From Reyranellaceae bacterium (GTDB lineage Bacteria > Pseudomonadota > Alphaproteobacteria > Reyranellales > Reyranellaceae), in contig JALHMM010000014.1 of the NCBI GenBank assembly GCA_022844045.1, positions 1-64,000 of the forward strand: 64,000 nucleotides of DNA, read 5' to 3'. Of the stretch, positions 53,440 through 62,624 are shown one piece after another (position 1 is the first letter of the stretch; each line of letters opens with the position of its first letter). The notes beneath the pieces were generated by a model. The model made no database searches and was not told the DNA's origin. It was given only the letters and a program-made list of their open reading frames with translations. A program made the position numbers and the translations under genes.

Positions 53440-54849
53440 ATGGCCCATACCTACGACCTCGTCGTCATTGGCACCGGACCGGGCGGCTACGTGGCGGCCA
53501 TCCGCGCCGCGCAGCTCGGCATGAAGGTGGCGTGCGTCGAGAAGCGCCGGACCCTGGGCGGCACCTGCCTCAATGTCGGCTGTATTCCCTCTAAGGCGCT
53601 GCTGCAGTCCTCGCATCTCTACGAGGAGACGACGCACGACTTGAAGGCGCATGGCATCGTCGTCGGTGAGGTGAAGCTCGATCTCGCGGCGATGATGAAG
53701 CGCAAGGGCGAGGTCGTCGGCGCCACGACCAAGGGCATCGAGTTCCTGTTCAAGAAGAACAAGGTGACCTCGGTGACCGGCACCGGCCGCATCGCCGCCG
53801 CCGGCATGGTCGAGGTCGTGGGCGACGATGGTGCGGTCAAGGACACGCTGGCGGCCAAGAGCATCCTGATCGCCTCGGGCTCGGAGGTCATGCCGCTGCC
53901 CGGCGTGACGATCGACGAGAAGACCATCGTGTCCTCGACCGGCGCGCTGGAGATCGAGTCGGTGCCCAAGCGCATGGCGGTGATCGGCGCCGGCATCATC
54001 GGGCTGGAGCTCGGCTCGGTGTGGCGCCGGCTGGGCAGCGAGGTGACGGTGATCGAGTTCCTCGACCGGATCGCGCCTGGTATCGACAACGAAGTGGTCA
54101 AGCAGTTCGAGCGCTCGCTGACGCGCCAGGGGCTGAAGTTCAAGCTCGGCCGCAAGGTCACCGGCGCGGCGAAGACCGACCAGGGCGTGACCTTGACGCA
54201 CGAGCCGGCCAAGGGCGGCGCGGCCGAGACTCTGGAGGTCGACGTCGTGCTCGTCTGCATCGGCCGGCGGCCGTTTGTCGAGGGCCTGGGTCTCGACAAG
54301 GCCGGCGTGAAACTGACAGAGCGCGGGCGCATCGCCGTCGACGCGCATTTCCAGACGAGCGTGCCGGGCATTTACGCCATCGGCGACGTGATCGACGGGC
54401 CGATGCTGGCGCACAAGGCGAGCGAGGACGGCGTCGCCTGCGTCGAGACGCTGGCCGGCCAGAAGGGCCACGTGAACTGGGATCTCGTGCCCTCGATCGT
54501 CTACACCCAGCCCGAGGTGGCCTGGGTCGGCAAGACGGAGGAGCAGCTCAAGGCCGCTGGCGTCGCCTACAAGTCAGGCAAGTATCCTTTCCTCGCCGAT
54601 CCGCGCAGCCGCGCCAACGGCCGCACGGAGGGCTTCGTGAAGGTGCTGACCGACGCCAAGACCGACACCGTGCTGGGCGTGCACATCATCGGCGCCGAGG
54701 CCGGCACGATGATCGCCGAAGCCGCGCTGGCGATGGAGTACGGCGCCTCGGCCGAGGATATCGGCCGCGTCTGCCACGCTCATCCCACGGTCAACGAAGC
54801 GCTCAAGGAAGCCGCGCTGGCGGCCTGGGACAAGCCGATCCACTTGTAG
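53440..54849 (+). CDS. lpdA: dihydrolipoyl dehydrogenase (E3)
   Basis: A 469-residue flavoprotein disulfide reductase. FAD loop GTGPGGYVAAIRAAQLG (11-27), redox disulfide Cys43-Cys48 in GGTCLNVGCIPSKAL, NAD loop GAGIIGLELGSVWRRLG, and the C-terminal His-Glu base in HAHPTVNEALKEAALAA. It reoxidises the lipoyl groups of SucB. GAGGAGG ends directly before ATG 53434, too close, so ATG 53440 is the start. It is the last gene of the suc cluster. Confidence 0.97.
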   Translation: MAHTYDLVVIGTGPGGYVAAIRAAQLGMKVACVEKRRTLGGTCLNVGCIPSKALLQSSHLYEETTHDLKAHGIVVGEVKLDLAAMMKRKGEVVGATTKGIEFLFKKNKVTSVTGTGRIAAAGMVEVVGDDGAVKDTLAAKSILIASGSEVMPLPGVTIDEKTIVSSTGALEIESVPKRMAVIGAGIIGLELGSVWRRLGSEVTVIEFLDRIAPGIDNEVVKQFERSLTRQGLKFKLGRKVTGAAKTDQGVTLTHEPAKGGAAETLEVDVVLVCIGRRPFVEGLGLDKAGVKLTERGRIAVDAHFQTSVPGIYAIGDVIDGPMLAHKASEDGVACVETLAGQKGHVNWDLVPSIVYTQPEVAWVGKTEEQLKAAGVAYKSGKYPFLADPRSRANGRTEGFVKVLTDAKTDTVLGVHIIGAEAGTMIAEAALAMEYGASAEDIGRVCHAHPTVNEALKEAALAAWDKPIHL

Positions 54850-54879
54850 GGACGAGTCACGCCCCTGTACCGTCGCCGC

Positions 54880-56097
54880 ATGCGGGGACGGGCCTTGGTC
54901 GTGGCGATGTGTCTGGGGCAGGTGGGCAACCTCTTGCCGCACGTCGTGGTGCCGGCGGTGATGGTCGGCCATCTGATCGGGCCTTGGGGGTTGAGCAACG
55001 CCGAAGCCGGCCTGATGGCCAGCGCCTATGCCGCCGGCTACATGGTCGCGGTCCCGGTACTGAGCACGCTGACCGATCGCATGGATGCTCGCCGCATCCT
55101 GCTCGTGGGCTCGCTGATGAGCGGGCTGGCCACCATCGCGTTCGGCCTGCTCGCCGATGGTCTTGTCTCCGCGATGGTGATCTGGTGCATCGCCGGCATC
55201 GGTTTCGCCGGCGCCTACATGCCGGGGCTCAAGGCGCTGACCGACCGGCTCGAGCCCGGCGATTCCTCGCGCAGCATCACGCTCTACACCTCGAGCTTTT
55301 CGCTCGGCGTCGGGCTGTCCTTTCTCGCGTCCCAGCTGATCGCCGACGCCTGGGGCTGGCGTCTGGCGTTCATCCTGACCGGGCTGGGTCCGGCGGCGAT
55401 GGCGATCATCGCGCTCCTGATGAAGCCGGTCGCGCCACCGCCGCCGAGCGGACGGCTGCTCGACTTCCGCCCCGTCCTGCGCAACCGCACGGCAATGGGC
55501 TACATCCTGGGCTATGGCGCGCACTGTTTCGAGCTCTATGGCATGCGCACGTGGATCGTGGCGTTCTGGACCTTCGTGGTGGCGCGCCATGGCGCCGCAA
55601 CGCCGCTCGATCCGATCGCCATCAGCGTCGCGATCGCCGTGCTGGCGATGCCCGCCAGCATCCTCGGCAACGAGGTCGCCATCCGCATCGGCCGCCATCG
55701 CGCTATCAGCGCCATCCAGCTCGCCTCGGCGGCCGTCGCGCTCGCTATCGGCCTCGCCGCTGGGGCATCGCCCTGGCTATTGCTCGGCCTCGTGACGCTC
55801 TACGCCATCACCGTGCCGGCGGATTCGGGGTCGCTGACGTCGGGCATGTCCGCATCCGCCGATCCGCACCATCGCGGCGCGACCATGGCGTTGCACTCCA
55901 CCGTCGGCTTCGGCGTGTCGGCGCTGGGCGGCTGGCTTGTCGGCGCGGCGCTGGACGCCGCCGGCGGCACTGGCGACGCGACGGCGTGGCTCGCCGCCTT
56001 CGCGGTGATGGCCGGCGGCATCCTGTGCGGTCCTCTGGTATTGTGGTGGTCGCGATCCGGCACCACTGGACCACACGATGCGCGCGGCGACGATTAG
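54880..56097 (+). CDS. MFS transporter
   Basis: A 405-residue inner-membrane carrier with about 12 transmembrane helices. The MFS motif between helices 2 and 3 appears as LTDRMDARRILLVGSL. GFAGAYMPGLKALTDRLEPGDSSRSITLYTSSFSLGVGLSF marks the helix 4-5 region of a subgroup often called CynX/YfcJ-like. Substrate unknown. It overlaps the next hydrolase gene by 20 bases, which suggests that the transporter and the two exported hydrolases serve one substrate class. Confidence 0.9.
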   Translation: MRGRALVVAMCLGQVGNLLPHVVVPAVMVGHLIGPWGLSNAEAGLMASAYAAGYMVAVPVLSTLTDRMDARRILLVGSLMSGLATIAFGLLADGLVSAMVIWCIAGIGFAGAYMPGLKALTDRLEPGDSSRSITLYTSSFSLGVGLSFLASQLIADAWGWRLAFILTGLGPAAMAIIALLMKPVAPPPPSGRLLDFRPVLRNRTAMGYILGYGAHCFELYGMRTWIVAFWTFVVARHGAATPLDPIAISVAIAVLAMPASILGNEVAIRIGRHRAISAIQLASAAVALAIGLAAGASPWLLLGLVTLYAITVPADSGSLTSGMSASADPHHRGATMALHSTVGFGVSALGGWLVGAALDAAGGTGDATAWLAAFAVMAGGILCGPLVLWWSRSGTTGPHDARGDD

Positions 56098-56932
56098 GCT
56101 CCTGCTCATCCTGGCGACCGCCGCGTCGCTTGGCGGTGAGGTGCTGGCCGCGCCTGAGGCCGTGAAATTCCCGGTCACCGTCAGGCGCGATCAGCTGACG
56201 CTCGACGGCAAGCTCTATCGTCCCGCGACCGCGGCGCCGCGTCCGGCGGTGATCGTCGTGCACGGCTGCAGCGGGCAGGGCTCGGCGGCGCGGACCTGGG
56301 GCGAGGTGCTCAGCAAATGGGGCTATGTCGCGCTGGTGATCGACAGCTTCACCGGTCGCCGGGTGAAGGAGGTTTGCACCCGCGCCGGCGGCCGCGTCGA
56401 TGCGCGCGACCGCGCCTGGGACATCGACGGCGCGGCGTCCTGGCTCAAGGCACAGCCCTTCGTGCGCGCCGACCGCATCGGCCTGATGGGCCAGTCGCAT
56501 GGCGGCGCGGCGACATTGTTCGCCACCTTGCGCGACGGTGCCGACAAGTCGCCGCCGCCGTCGCCGGCCTTCACGGGCGCCATCGCCTTCTATCCCGACT
56601 GCACGCTGCGCGGCCGCACCTCGCAGCGCTTCGAGGTGCAACGGCCGTTGCTGATCCTGATCGGCGAGAAGGACGACTGGACGCCGGCCGACAAGTGCCG
56701 CGAGCTGCTGCCGCGGCTCTCCGGCAAATCGTTCGAGCTGCACACCTACGCCGATGCGGTGCACGCCTACGACAACCCGGGCAGCAAGCTGCGCTTCCGA
56801 GCGGAGGTCGCCAACCGCAACAAGCCCGGCGGCTGCTGTGGCGCCTGGGTTGGCCATGACGAGCCGGCCTATCGCGACACGCTCAAGCGCGTCGAGGCGT
56901 TCTGGCAGCTGCATCTCGGGCCACCGAGTTGA
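56078..56932 (+). CDS. exported dienelactone hydrolase-like protein
   Basis: A 284-residue secreted alpha/beta hydrolase. Signal peptide near the start (LLLILATAASLGGEVLA), VIVVHGCSGQG as the oxyanion region, nucleophile Ser in GLMGQSHGGAAT, Asp in GEKDDWTPADKC and His in YADAVHAYDNPG. Near the end NKPGGCCGAWVGHDEPA is shared with the next gene. Tandem duplication is likely. The substrate is probably an extracellular ester or lactone. It overlaps the MFS gene by 20 bases. Confidence 0.87.
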   Translation: MRAATIRLLLILATAASLGGEVLAAPEAVKFPVTVRRDQLTLDGKLYRPATAAPRPAVIVVHGCSGQGSAARTWGEVLSKWGYVALVIDSFTGRRVKEVCTRAGGRVDARDRAWDIDGAASWLKAQPFVRADRIGLMGQSHGGAATLFATLRDGADKSPPPSPAFTGAIAFYPDCTLRGRTSQRFEVQRPLLILIGEKDDWTPADKCRELLPRLSGKSFELHTYADAVHAYDNPGSKLRFRAEVANRNKPGGCCGAWVGHDEPAYRDTLKRVEAFWQLHLGPPS

Positions 56933-56934
56933 CC

Positions 56935-57750
56935 ATGTGGCGCGCGTTCGTTGCCCTTGCGCTGCTGGCCTGGACCACGTCGATGGCGCAGGCTCAGCAG
57001 GCGGTGCGCGTGCCGGTCGACGTCGGCGCCCGCACCCTGCAGCTTTCTGCCACCCTCTATCGGCCCGCCACCACGGCGAAGGCGCCGGCCGTCGCGATTT
57101 TTCACGGCTGCGGCGGTGTCGGTCAGAACGTCAACCGCATGGCGCAGATCCTGGCGGGCCGCGGATATGCCGCGCTGGTCGTCGATAGCTTCGGTGCGCG
57201 CGCCATCCGCGATGCCTGCACGAGTCGCTGGCCGACGGTGGAGCAGGCGGTCGAGCGCGTCGCCGATATCCGCGCCTCGGTGCAATGGTTGGCGGCGCGC
57301 GCCGACATCGACGCCGGACGCATCGCCGTCATGGGCTATTCCTACGGCGGCGGCGTCGCGCTGCTGTATGCGCTCGATGGCGAGCCGGCGGCGCGCGCCA
57401 CCATCGCGGTCTATCCGGATTGCGCCTTGCAGGATCGGCTCGGCCCGACGCTTGCCAGTCGCCGGCCGCTGCTGATGACCATGGCCGAGCTCGACGACTG
57501 GACACCGGTGCGCCAGTGCGAGGCGCTGCTGTCGCGGGTGAAGAATGGACGCGAGCTGATCGAGACCCGCGTCTATCCCGGCGCGCATCACAGCTTCGAC
57601 GCCGTGGGACTATCGGTCCGCTATCTCGCTTCGGCCGGCAACCGCAGCAAGCCGAACAATTGCTGCGGCGCGCATTACGGCCACAACCCCGAAGCCTGGG
57701 CCGCCTTCCAGCGCGACGTCGAGACGTTCCTGGCCCGCGCTATGCGCTAG
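56935..57750 (+). CDS. exported dienelactone hydrolase-like protein (paralogue)
   Basis: A 271-residue paralogue of the previous gene. Signal peptide MWRAFVALALLAWTTSMAQA, VAIFHGCGGVGQNVNRMA, Ser in AVMGYSYGGGVAL, Asp in ELDDWTPVRQC, His in YPGAHHSFDAVG, and the C-terminal SKPNNCCGAHYGHNPEA. ATG 56935 is used; a TTG 6 bases earlier is possible. Its TAG stop shares a CTAG with the convergent xerC stop, so the two coding regions overlap by 4 bases. Confidence 0.87.
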   Translation: MWRAFVALALLAWTTSMAQAQQAVRVPVDVGARTLQLSATLYRPATTAKAPAVAIFHGCGGVGQNVNRMAQILAGRGYAALVVDSFGARAIRDACTSRWPTVEQAVERVADIRASVQWLAARADIDAGRIAVMGYSYGGGVALLYALDGEPAARATIAVYPDCALQDRLGPTLASRRPLLMTMAELDDWTPVRQCEALLSRVKNGRELIETRVYPGAHHSFDAVGLSVRYLASAGNRSKPNNCCGAHYGHNPEAWAAFQRDVETFLARAMR

Positions 57751-58757
57751 GTCTTCGCGCGCGGATGGGCGCGGTCGTAGACCTCGAGCAGGCGTTCGGC
57801 GTCGATGTCGGTGTAGCGTTGCGTCGTCGACAGCGAGGCGTGGCCGAGCAATTCCTGGATGGTGCGCAGATCGCCGCCGGCGGCCAGCAGATGCGTGGCG
57901 AAGGAATGGCGCAGCGCGTGCGGCGTGGCGCTCTGCGGCAGGCCGAGCTGGTCGCGCAAGCGGCGCACGGCGCGCTGCACGATACCCGGATCGAGCGCAC
58001 CGCCACGCACGCCGATGAAGAAGCGATCGCCCGGCGCGGCCTTGGCGAGGAACGGGCAGGCGGCGCGATAGACCGAGAGCTTGGCGACCACCGCCGGCAA
58101 GAGCGGCACCAGCCGCTCCTTGTTGCCCTTGCCGCGGATCCACAGCACGTCGGCGCGGCTGCGCAGCAGCTCCTCGACCTGCCGCTTGGTCAGCGACAGC
58201 GCCTCGGCGATGCGCAGGCCAGCACCGTAGAGCAGGGTTAGGATCGCCGCGTCGCGGCGCGCCACCCACTCGATGCCGGCATCGGCTTCGGACTCCGACA
58301 GCAGATCGGCGGCCTCGGCGACGCTGAGCGCCCGGGGCAGCGACTTCGGCAGCTTGGGCGTGCGCACCAGGCCGATGGCGGCGTTGGCGGCGACGCCGCG
58401 CCGCTCCATGTGGCGGAACAGGCCGCGTACCGAGGACAGCGCGCGCGCCGTGGACGTGCGCGCCAGTCCGGCGCGCGCGCGTCGCGCCAGCCATGCCCGG
58501 AAATCGCCGGCGCGCAGCCCGGCCAGCGCCCGCACGGTGGGCGGCTCACCGAGATGGGTGGCGATGAAGGCGAGGAAATCGGCGATGTCGCGACGGTAGG
58601 CGATCAGCGTCTTGTCGGCGGCGCGGCGCTCCGACGCCAGCCATTCGCACCAGCTGGCGATGACGGCGGTGGTGTCGTCGGGCAGCGAGTGCTCGGGCGC
58701 CGGCGCAGGCGGCGTCGGTTCGATGCTCTTCAGGGCGCGGCGGGCCAGCGCCGTCAC
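57747..58757 (-). CDS. xerC: tyrosine recombinase XerC
   Basis: A 336-residue site-specific recombinase. SAM-like N-domain (about 30-120), then the catalytic domain with Arg in YGAGLRIAEALSL, Lys in IRGKGNKERLVP, His-x-x-Arg in HALRHSFATHLLAAGGDLR, His in LLGHASLSTTQRYTDI and the nucleophile Tyr. With XerD it resolves chromosome dimers at dif. It is coupled to the DUF484 gene (4-base overlap), the order found in many proteobacteria. The 25-residue N-terminal extension is Pro-rich. Confidence 0.95.
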   Translation of the reverse strand: MTALARRALKSIEPTPPAPAPEHSLPDDTTAVIASWCEWLASERRAADKTLIAYRRDIADFLAFIATHLGEPPTVRALAGLRAGDFRAWLARRARAGLARTSTARALSSVRGLFRHMERRGVAANAAIGLVRTPKLPKSLPRALSVAEAADLLSESEADAGIEWVARRDAAILTLLYGAGLRIAEALSLTKRQVEELLRSRADVLWIRGKGNKERLVPLLPAVVAKLSVYRAACPFLAKAAPGDRFFIGVRGGALDPGIVQRAVRRLRDQLGLPQSATPHALRHSFATHLLAAGGDLRTIQELLGHASLSTTQRYTDIDAERLLEVYDRAHPRAKT

Positions 58758-59458
58758 TCCGGCAGGTCGAGCCAGGCGCGGATCGTGTTCTCAAGCACGC
58801 GCACGAGGAAGAACAGCAGCTCGGTCGACTGGTTGGGCCCGAAGGTCTGCGCGTCCTTGGAGCCGAAGGCGATGACGCCGTCGGGCGAGCCGCTCGACAC
58901 CTTGAGCCGCACCAGCACGTCGGACCGCACATGGCGCGCCACCGCGCCGAAGAAGGCCTCCTCGCCCAGGATGTCGGCGCGCAGGCGGCTGTTGGCGCCC
59001 GGCCCGAGCGCGGCGTCGATGGCGCCGGGCGCCAGTACATAGACGCCGCGTACCGGCACGCGGCGCGGCGCGTCCTCGCTGCCCTCGATGGCGAGCGCGA
59101 TGAAATCGACGTCGAGCAGCCCCGGCAGCTCGTGCGTCACCACATGGATCAGCCGCTCGAAGCTGTTGGCCTGGATCACGCTCAGCACCGCGACATGGAT
59201 GCGGTTCTGCGTGATCTGGTTGGCACGCCCGGTGGTGATCAGCTCTTCCTGGCGGGCGCGCAGCTTGTCGATGTCGCCGCGCAGGCGCTTGACCATCGCC
59301 GCCTGCATGTCGACCACGCCGCCGCCGCTATGGCGTGGCGCGGGCTGCAGGCCTTCGAGCTGCCGGGCGTTGTCGACCAGGAAATCGGGGTGCGCGCGCA
59401 GATAGGCCAGAACGTCGTCCCGCGTGGTCACCTTGGTCGCTCCCGGCGCGTCGCTCAT
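58754..59458 (-). CDS. DUF484 family protein
   Basis: A 234-residue protein. The N-terminal DVLAYLRAHPDFLVDNARQLEGLQPAPRHSGGGVVDMQAAMVKRLR is the DUF484 signature, followed by a short coiled coil and a GAF-like domain. No enzymatic residues are known. The family is nearly always upstream of xerC, as here with a 4-base overlap, which suggests a role connected with chromosome dimer resolution or division. It is preceded by tal with a 16-base gap. Confidence 0.92.
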   Translation of the reverse strand: MSDAPGATKVTTRDDVLAYLRAHPDFLVDNARQLEGLQPAPRHSGGGVVDMQAAMVKRLRGDIDKLRARQEELITTGRANQITQNRIHVAVLSVIQANSFERLIHVVTHELPGLLDVDFIALAIEGSEDAPRRVPVRGVYVLAPGAIDAALGPGANSRLRADILGEEAFFGAVARHVRSDVLVRLKVSSGSPDGVIAFGSKDAQTFGPNQSTELLFFLVRVLENTIRAWLDLPE

Positions 59459-59474
59459 GATCAGAGGATCGCCA

Positions 59475-60143
59475 TCACAGGATCGATTGCCCGGTCTTCT
59501 TCCAGTCCGCCAGGAAGGCGTCGAGGCCCTTGTCGGTCAGCGGATGGTTGAAGAGCATGCGCAGGATGTTGGGCGGCACCGTCACGACATGGGCGCCGAT
59601 CTTGGCGGCGTCGACGACATGCATGGGATGGCGGATCGAGGCGGCCAGCACCTCGGTCTTGAAAGCCGGGTAGTTCCGGTAGATCTGCACGATATCGGCG
59701 ATCAGGGTCATGCCGTTCTCGCCGATATCGTCGAGCCGGCCGATGAAGGGCGAGATGAACGAGGCGCCGGCCTTGGCGGCGAGGATCGCCTGCGCCGCCG
59801 AGAAGCACAGCGTGACGTTGACCATGACGCCTTCGCCGGCCAGCGTCTTGCAGGTGCGCAGGCCGTCGGGCGTCAGCGGCACCTTGATGGTGATGTTGTC
59901 GTTGCGGCCGCGGCCGATGGCGTGGAGCTTGTGCGCCTCCTTCATCATCGTCGCATGGTCGGTGGCGGTGACCTCGGCGCTCACCGGACCGGGCACGACA
60001 TCGGCGATCTCGCGGATCACGTCGAGCATCGGCCGGCCCGACTTGGCGATCAGCGATGGATTGGTGGTGACGCCATCGAGCAGGCCGCTGGCCGCCAGCG
60101 ACTTGATCTCGGCGACATCGGCGGTATCGACGAAGAATTTCAT
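59475..60143 (-). CDS. tal: transaldolase (fructose-6-phosphate aldolase-like)
   Basis: A 222-residue TIM-barrel enzyme of the short transaldolase/FSA class. [36 protein letters not shown] is diagnostic, the Schiff-base Lys is Lys87 ([13 protein letters not shown]), and [14 protein letters not shown] and [20 protein letters not shown] complete the fold. It moves dihydroxyacetone units in the non-oxidative pentose phosphate route, or cleaves fructose 6-phosphate. It is the first gene of tal-DUF484-xerC and divergent from priA. Confidence 0.93.
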   Translation of the reverse strand: MKFFVDTADVAEIKSLAASGLLDGVTTNPSLIAKSGRPMLDVIREIADVVPGPVSAEVTATDHATMMKEAHKLHAIGRGRNDNITIKVPLTPDGLRTCKTLAGEGVMVNVTLCFSAAQAILAAKAGASFISPFIGRLDDIGENGMTLIADIVQIYRNYPAFKTEVLAASIRHPMHVVDAAKIGAHVVTVPPNILRMLFNHPLTDKGLDAFLADWKKTGQSIL

Positions 60144-60218
60144 GGTGCGATCGCCAGTCCGGTCGGGGGCGCGAAAGGGCGGTCTGTGACAGCCGGGTCG
60201 CGCCGATTACATTGGGGT

Positions 60219-62462
60219 ATGACGTCACGACGACGCGATCTCGTTTCTAACGAAAGCCCGGAGTCCCGGCAAGGCCCGCAGGCCGCCGCGGACAGGGGTG
60301 AAGTTGTGTCCGTGCTGCTGCCGTTACCGCTGGGCGAGGCCTATGACTACGCGGTTCCCGAAGGGCTTCTCGTGTCGCCTGGCGACTTCGTCGTCGTGCC
60401 GCTGGGCAAGCGCGAGACCATCGGCGTGGTGTGGGGGCCAGGCGGCGGCGAGGTCGATCCGGAGAAGCTGCGCGACATCATGGGTGTGATGCCGGCGCCG
60501 CCGATGCGCGAAACGATGCGCCGCTTCGTCGAGTGGGTGGCGAGCTATACGGTCTCGCCGCCGGGCTCGGTGCTGCGCATGGCGATGAGCGCGCCGTCGG
60601 CGCTGGAGGCGCCGCGTACCGAGACGCTTTATCGCTTTGCCACGACGCACGACGATGCGCCGAAATCGACGCCCGCGCGACGACGCGTGCTCGACCTGCT
60701 GCGCGACGGACCGGCCATGTCGCTCGCCGATCTCGCGCGTGAGGCCGGCGTCGGCACGTCGGTGATCAAGGGGCTCGTCGCCACCGGCGCGCTGGAAACC
60801 GTCGAGCGCCCCCGCATCGGTCGACGCGCCAAGCCTGACTGGCGCATGGCGGGGCCGTCGCTATCGGAGGCGCAACGCGCGGCGGGCGACGACCTCGCCG
60901 CCAAGGTGCGTGCGCGCAAGTTCAGCGTCACGCTGATCGATGGCGTACCGGGTGCCGGCAAGACCGAGGTGTATTTCGAAGCGGTGGCGGCGGCGCTGGC
61001 GGAAGGCCGTCAGGCGCTGGTCATGCTGCCGGAGATCGCGCTGTCGACGCAGTGGCTGGAACGATTCGCGCGCCGCTTCGGTGCGCGGCCGGCGGAATGG
61101 CACTCCGACATGACCTCGGCCGAGCGGCGGCAGACCTGGCGCGACATCGCCGAACGACGCGCCGACGTGGTCGTGGGCGCGCGGTCGGCGCTGTTCCTGC
61201 CCTTCGTCGATCTCGGTGTCATCGTCGTCGACGAGGAACACGACCAGGCCTTCAAGCAGGAAGACGGCGTGATCTACAACGCGCGCGACATGGCGGTCGT
61301 GCGGGCGCGGCTGGAAGGGGTGCCGGTCGCCCTGGCCTCGGCGACGCCGTCGCTGGAGAGCGTCGTCAACGCGCAGGGCGCACGCTACGACATGCTGCAC
61401 CTGCCGGAGCGTCACGGCCCGATGGATGTGCCGCACATCGAGATCGTCGATATCCGGCGCACACCGCCGGCGCGCAATCGCTGGCTGGCGCCACCGGTCG
61501 TGCAGGCGATCCGCGACACGCTGGAGCGTGGTGAGCAGACTCTGCTGTTCCTCAACAGGCGCGGCTACGCGCCCTTGACCCTCTGCCGTACCTGCGGCCA
61601 TCGCCTGCAATGCCCGCATTGCAGCGCCTGGCTGGTCGAGCATCGCTTCCGCCGCAAACTGATCTGCCATCATTGCGGCCACGGCGCGCCCTTGCCGGAG
61701 AAATGCCCGGCCTGCGAGGCGGAAGAGTCGTTTGTCGCTTGCGGCCCCGGCGTCGAGCGGCTGGCCGAGGAGGTGATGGCGCTGTTCCCGGACAAGCGCC
61801 TGGAGATCTTCGCCAGCGACACGGTACCGACACGGCGCGAGGCGCAGGCGCTGGTCGAGCGCATCGCCAACAACGAGGTCGACCTGGTGATCGGCACGCA
61901 GATGGCGGCCAAGGGCTACCACTTCCCGCACCTGACGCTGGTGGTGGTAGTCGACGCGGATCTCGGCCTGAACGGCGGCGATCTGCGCGCGGCCGAGCGT
62001 ACCTTCCAACTGCTCTACCAGGCGGCGGGCCGCGCCGGGCGTGCCGAGCACCCCGGCCGCGTGCTGTTGCAAACGGCGCAGCCGCACCATCCCGTCATGC
62101 GGGCGCTGGCCAGCGGCGACCGGGAGCGGTTCCTCGAGACCGAGGCGTCGGAGCGCCGGCACGCCGGGTGGCCGCCCTTTGGCCGGCTGGCAGCGCTGAT
62201 CGTGTCAGGGGCCGATGAACAGTCGGTCGATGCCGTCGCCGCCCGGCTGGGCAGGCTGGCGCCCTCGGGCGAGGGGCTGCGCGTACTGGGACCGGCGCCG
62301 GCGCCGCTATCGCTGCTGCGCGGTCGATTCCGCCGCCGCCTGCTGCTCTGCGCCGACCGCTCGGTCAATGTGCAATCGGTGATCCTGGAGTGGCTGGCGG
62401 TGGCCGACGTGCCGGGCACGGTGCGGGTACAGGTGGATATCGATCCGTACTCGTTCATGTGA
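60219..62462 (+). CDS. priA: primosomal protein N' (replication restart helicase)
   Basis: A 747-residue DNA helicase. N-terminal 3'BD domain (VSVLLPLPLGEAYDYAVPEG), Walker A in DGVPGAGKTEVYFEAV, DEEH box in VIVVDEEHDQAFKQEDG, and a zinc region with paired Cys motifs CRTCGHRLQCPHC and CHHCGHG...CPAC. GTQMAAKGYHFPHLTLV and the RAGRAEHPGRVLLQT motif follow. It reloads the replisome at collapsed forks. ATG 60219 is chosen by the domain start; the longer upstream frame is the shadow of tal/DUF484. Confidence 0.96.
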   Translation: MTSRRRDLVSNESPESRQGPQAAADRGEVVSVLLPLPLGEAYDYAVPEGLLVSPGDFVVVPLGKRETIGVVWGPGGGEVDPEKLRDIMGVMPAPPMRETMRRFVEWVASYTVSPPGSVLRMAMSAPSALEAPRTETLYRFATTHDDAPKSTPARRRVLDLLRDGPAMSLADLAREAGVGTSVIKGLVATGALETVERPRIGRRAKPDWRMAGPSLSEAQRAAGDDLAAKVRARKFSVTLIDGVPGAGKTEVYFEAVAAALAEGRQALVMLPEIALSTQWLERFARRFGARPAEWHSDMTSAERRQTWRDIAERRADVVVGARSALFLPFVDLGVIVVDEEHDQAFKQEDGVIYNARDMAVVRARLEGVPVALASATPSLESVVNAQGARYDMLHLPERHGPMDVPHIEIVDIRRTPPARNRWLAPPVVQAIRDTLERGEQTLLFLNRRGYAPLTLCRTCGHRLQCPHCSAWLVEHRFRRKLICHHCGHGAPLPEKCPACEAEESFVACGPGVERLAEEVMALFPDKRLEIFASDTVPTRREAQALVERIANNEVDLVIGTQMAAKGYHFPHLTLVVVVDADLGLNGGDLRAAERTFQLLYQAAGRAGRAEHPGRVLLQTAQPHHPVMRALASGDRERFLETEASERRHAGWPPFGRLAALIVSGADEQSVDAVAARLGRLAPSGEGLRVLGPAPAPLSLLRGRFRRRLLLCADRSVNVQSVILEWLAVADVPGTVRVQVDIDPYSFM

Positions 62463-62536
62463 GGGTTTCGCCGCGCCAACGAGTCCCGGCCCGTTTGCTT
62501 GCAAGCCCCTATCCCCTGTGCTAGCAACGCCTCGCG

Positions 62537-62595
62537 TTTTTCCGGGGGTGTCAGTTCTTCGGAAAAACTCTTTTATTTTAAGGGCTCAGGCCCTT
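62537..62595 (+). promoter_or_regulatory. atp operon leader with two hairpins
   Basis: TTTTTCCG (62537-62544) can pair with CGGAAAAA (62560-62567), and AAGGGC (62580-62585) with GCCCTT (62590-62595) around TCAG. Between them lies the AT-rich TTTTATTTTA, the most AT-rich spot in the 162-base gap upstream of atpH. This may be a promoter, a leader control element, or both; no start site can be assigned. Confidence 0.4.
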
Positions 62596-62624
62596 TCTCC
62601 AGAGGCGTTGGGGACGAAATCACC

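Noticed and set aside
59424-60218. A 265-residue N-terminal extension of priA
   Set aside because: The upstream frame is the complement of tal and DUF484 and has no protein-like character; the PriA fold begins right after ATG 60219.
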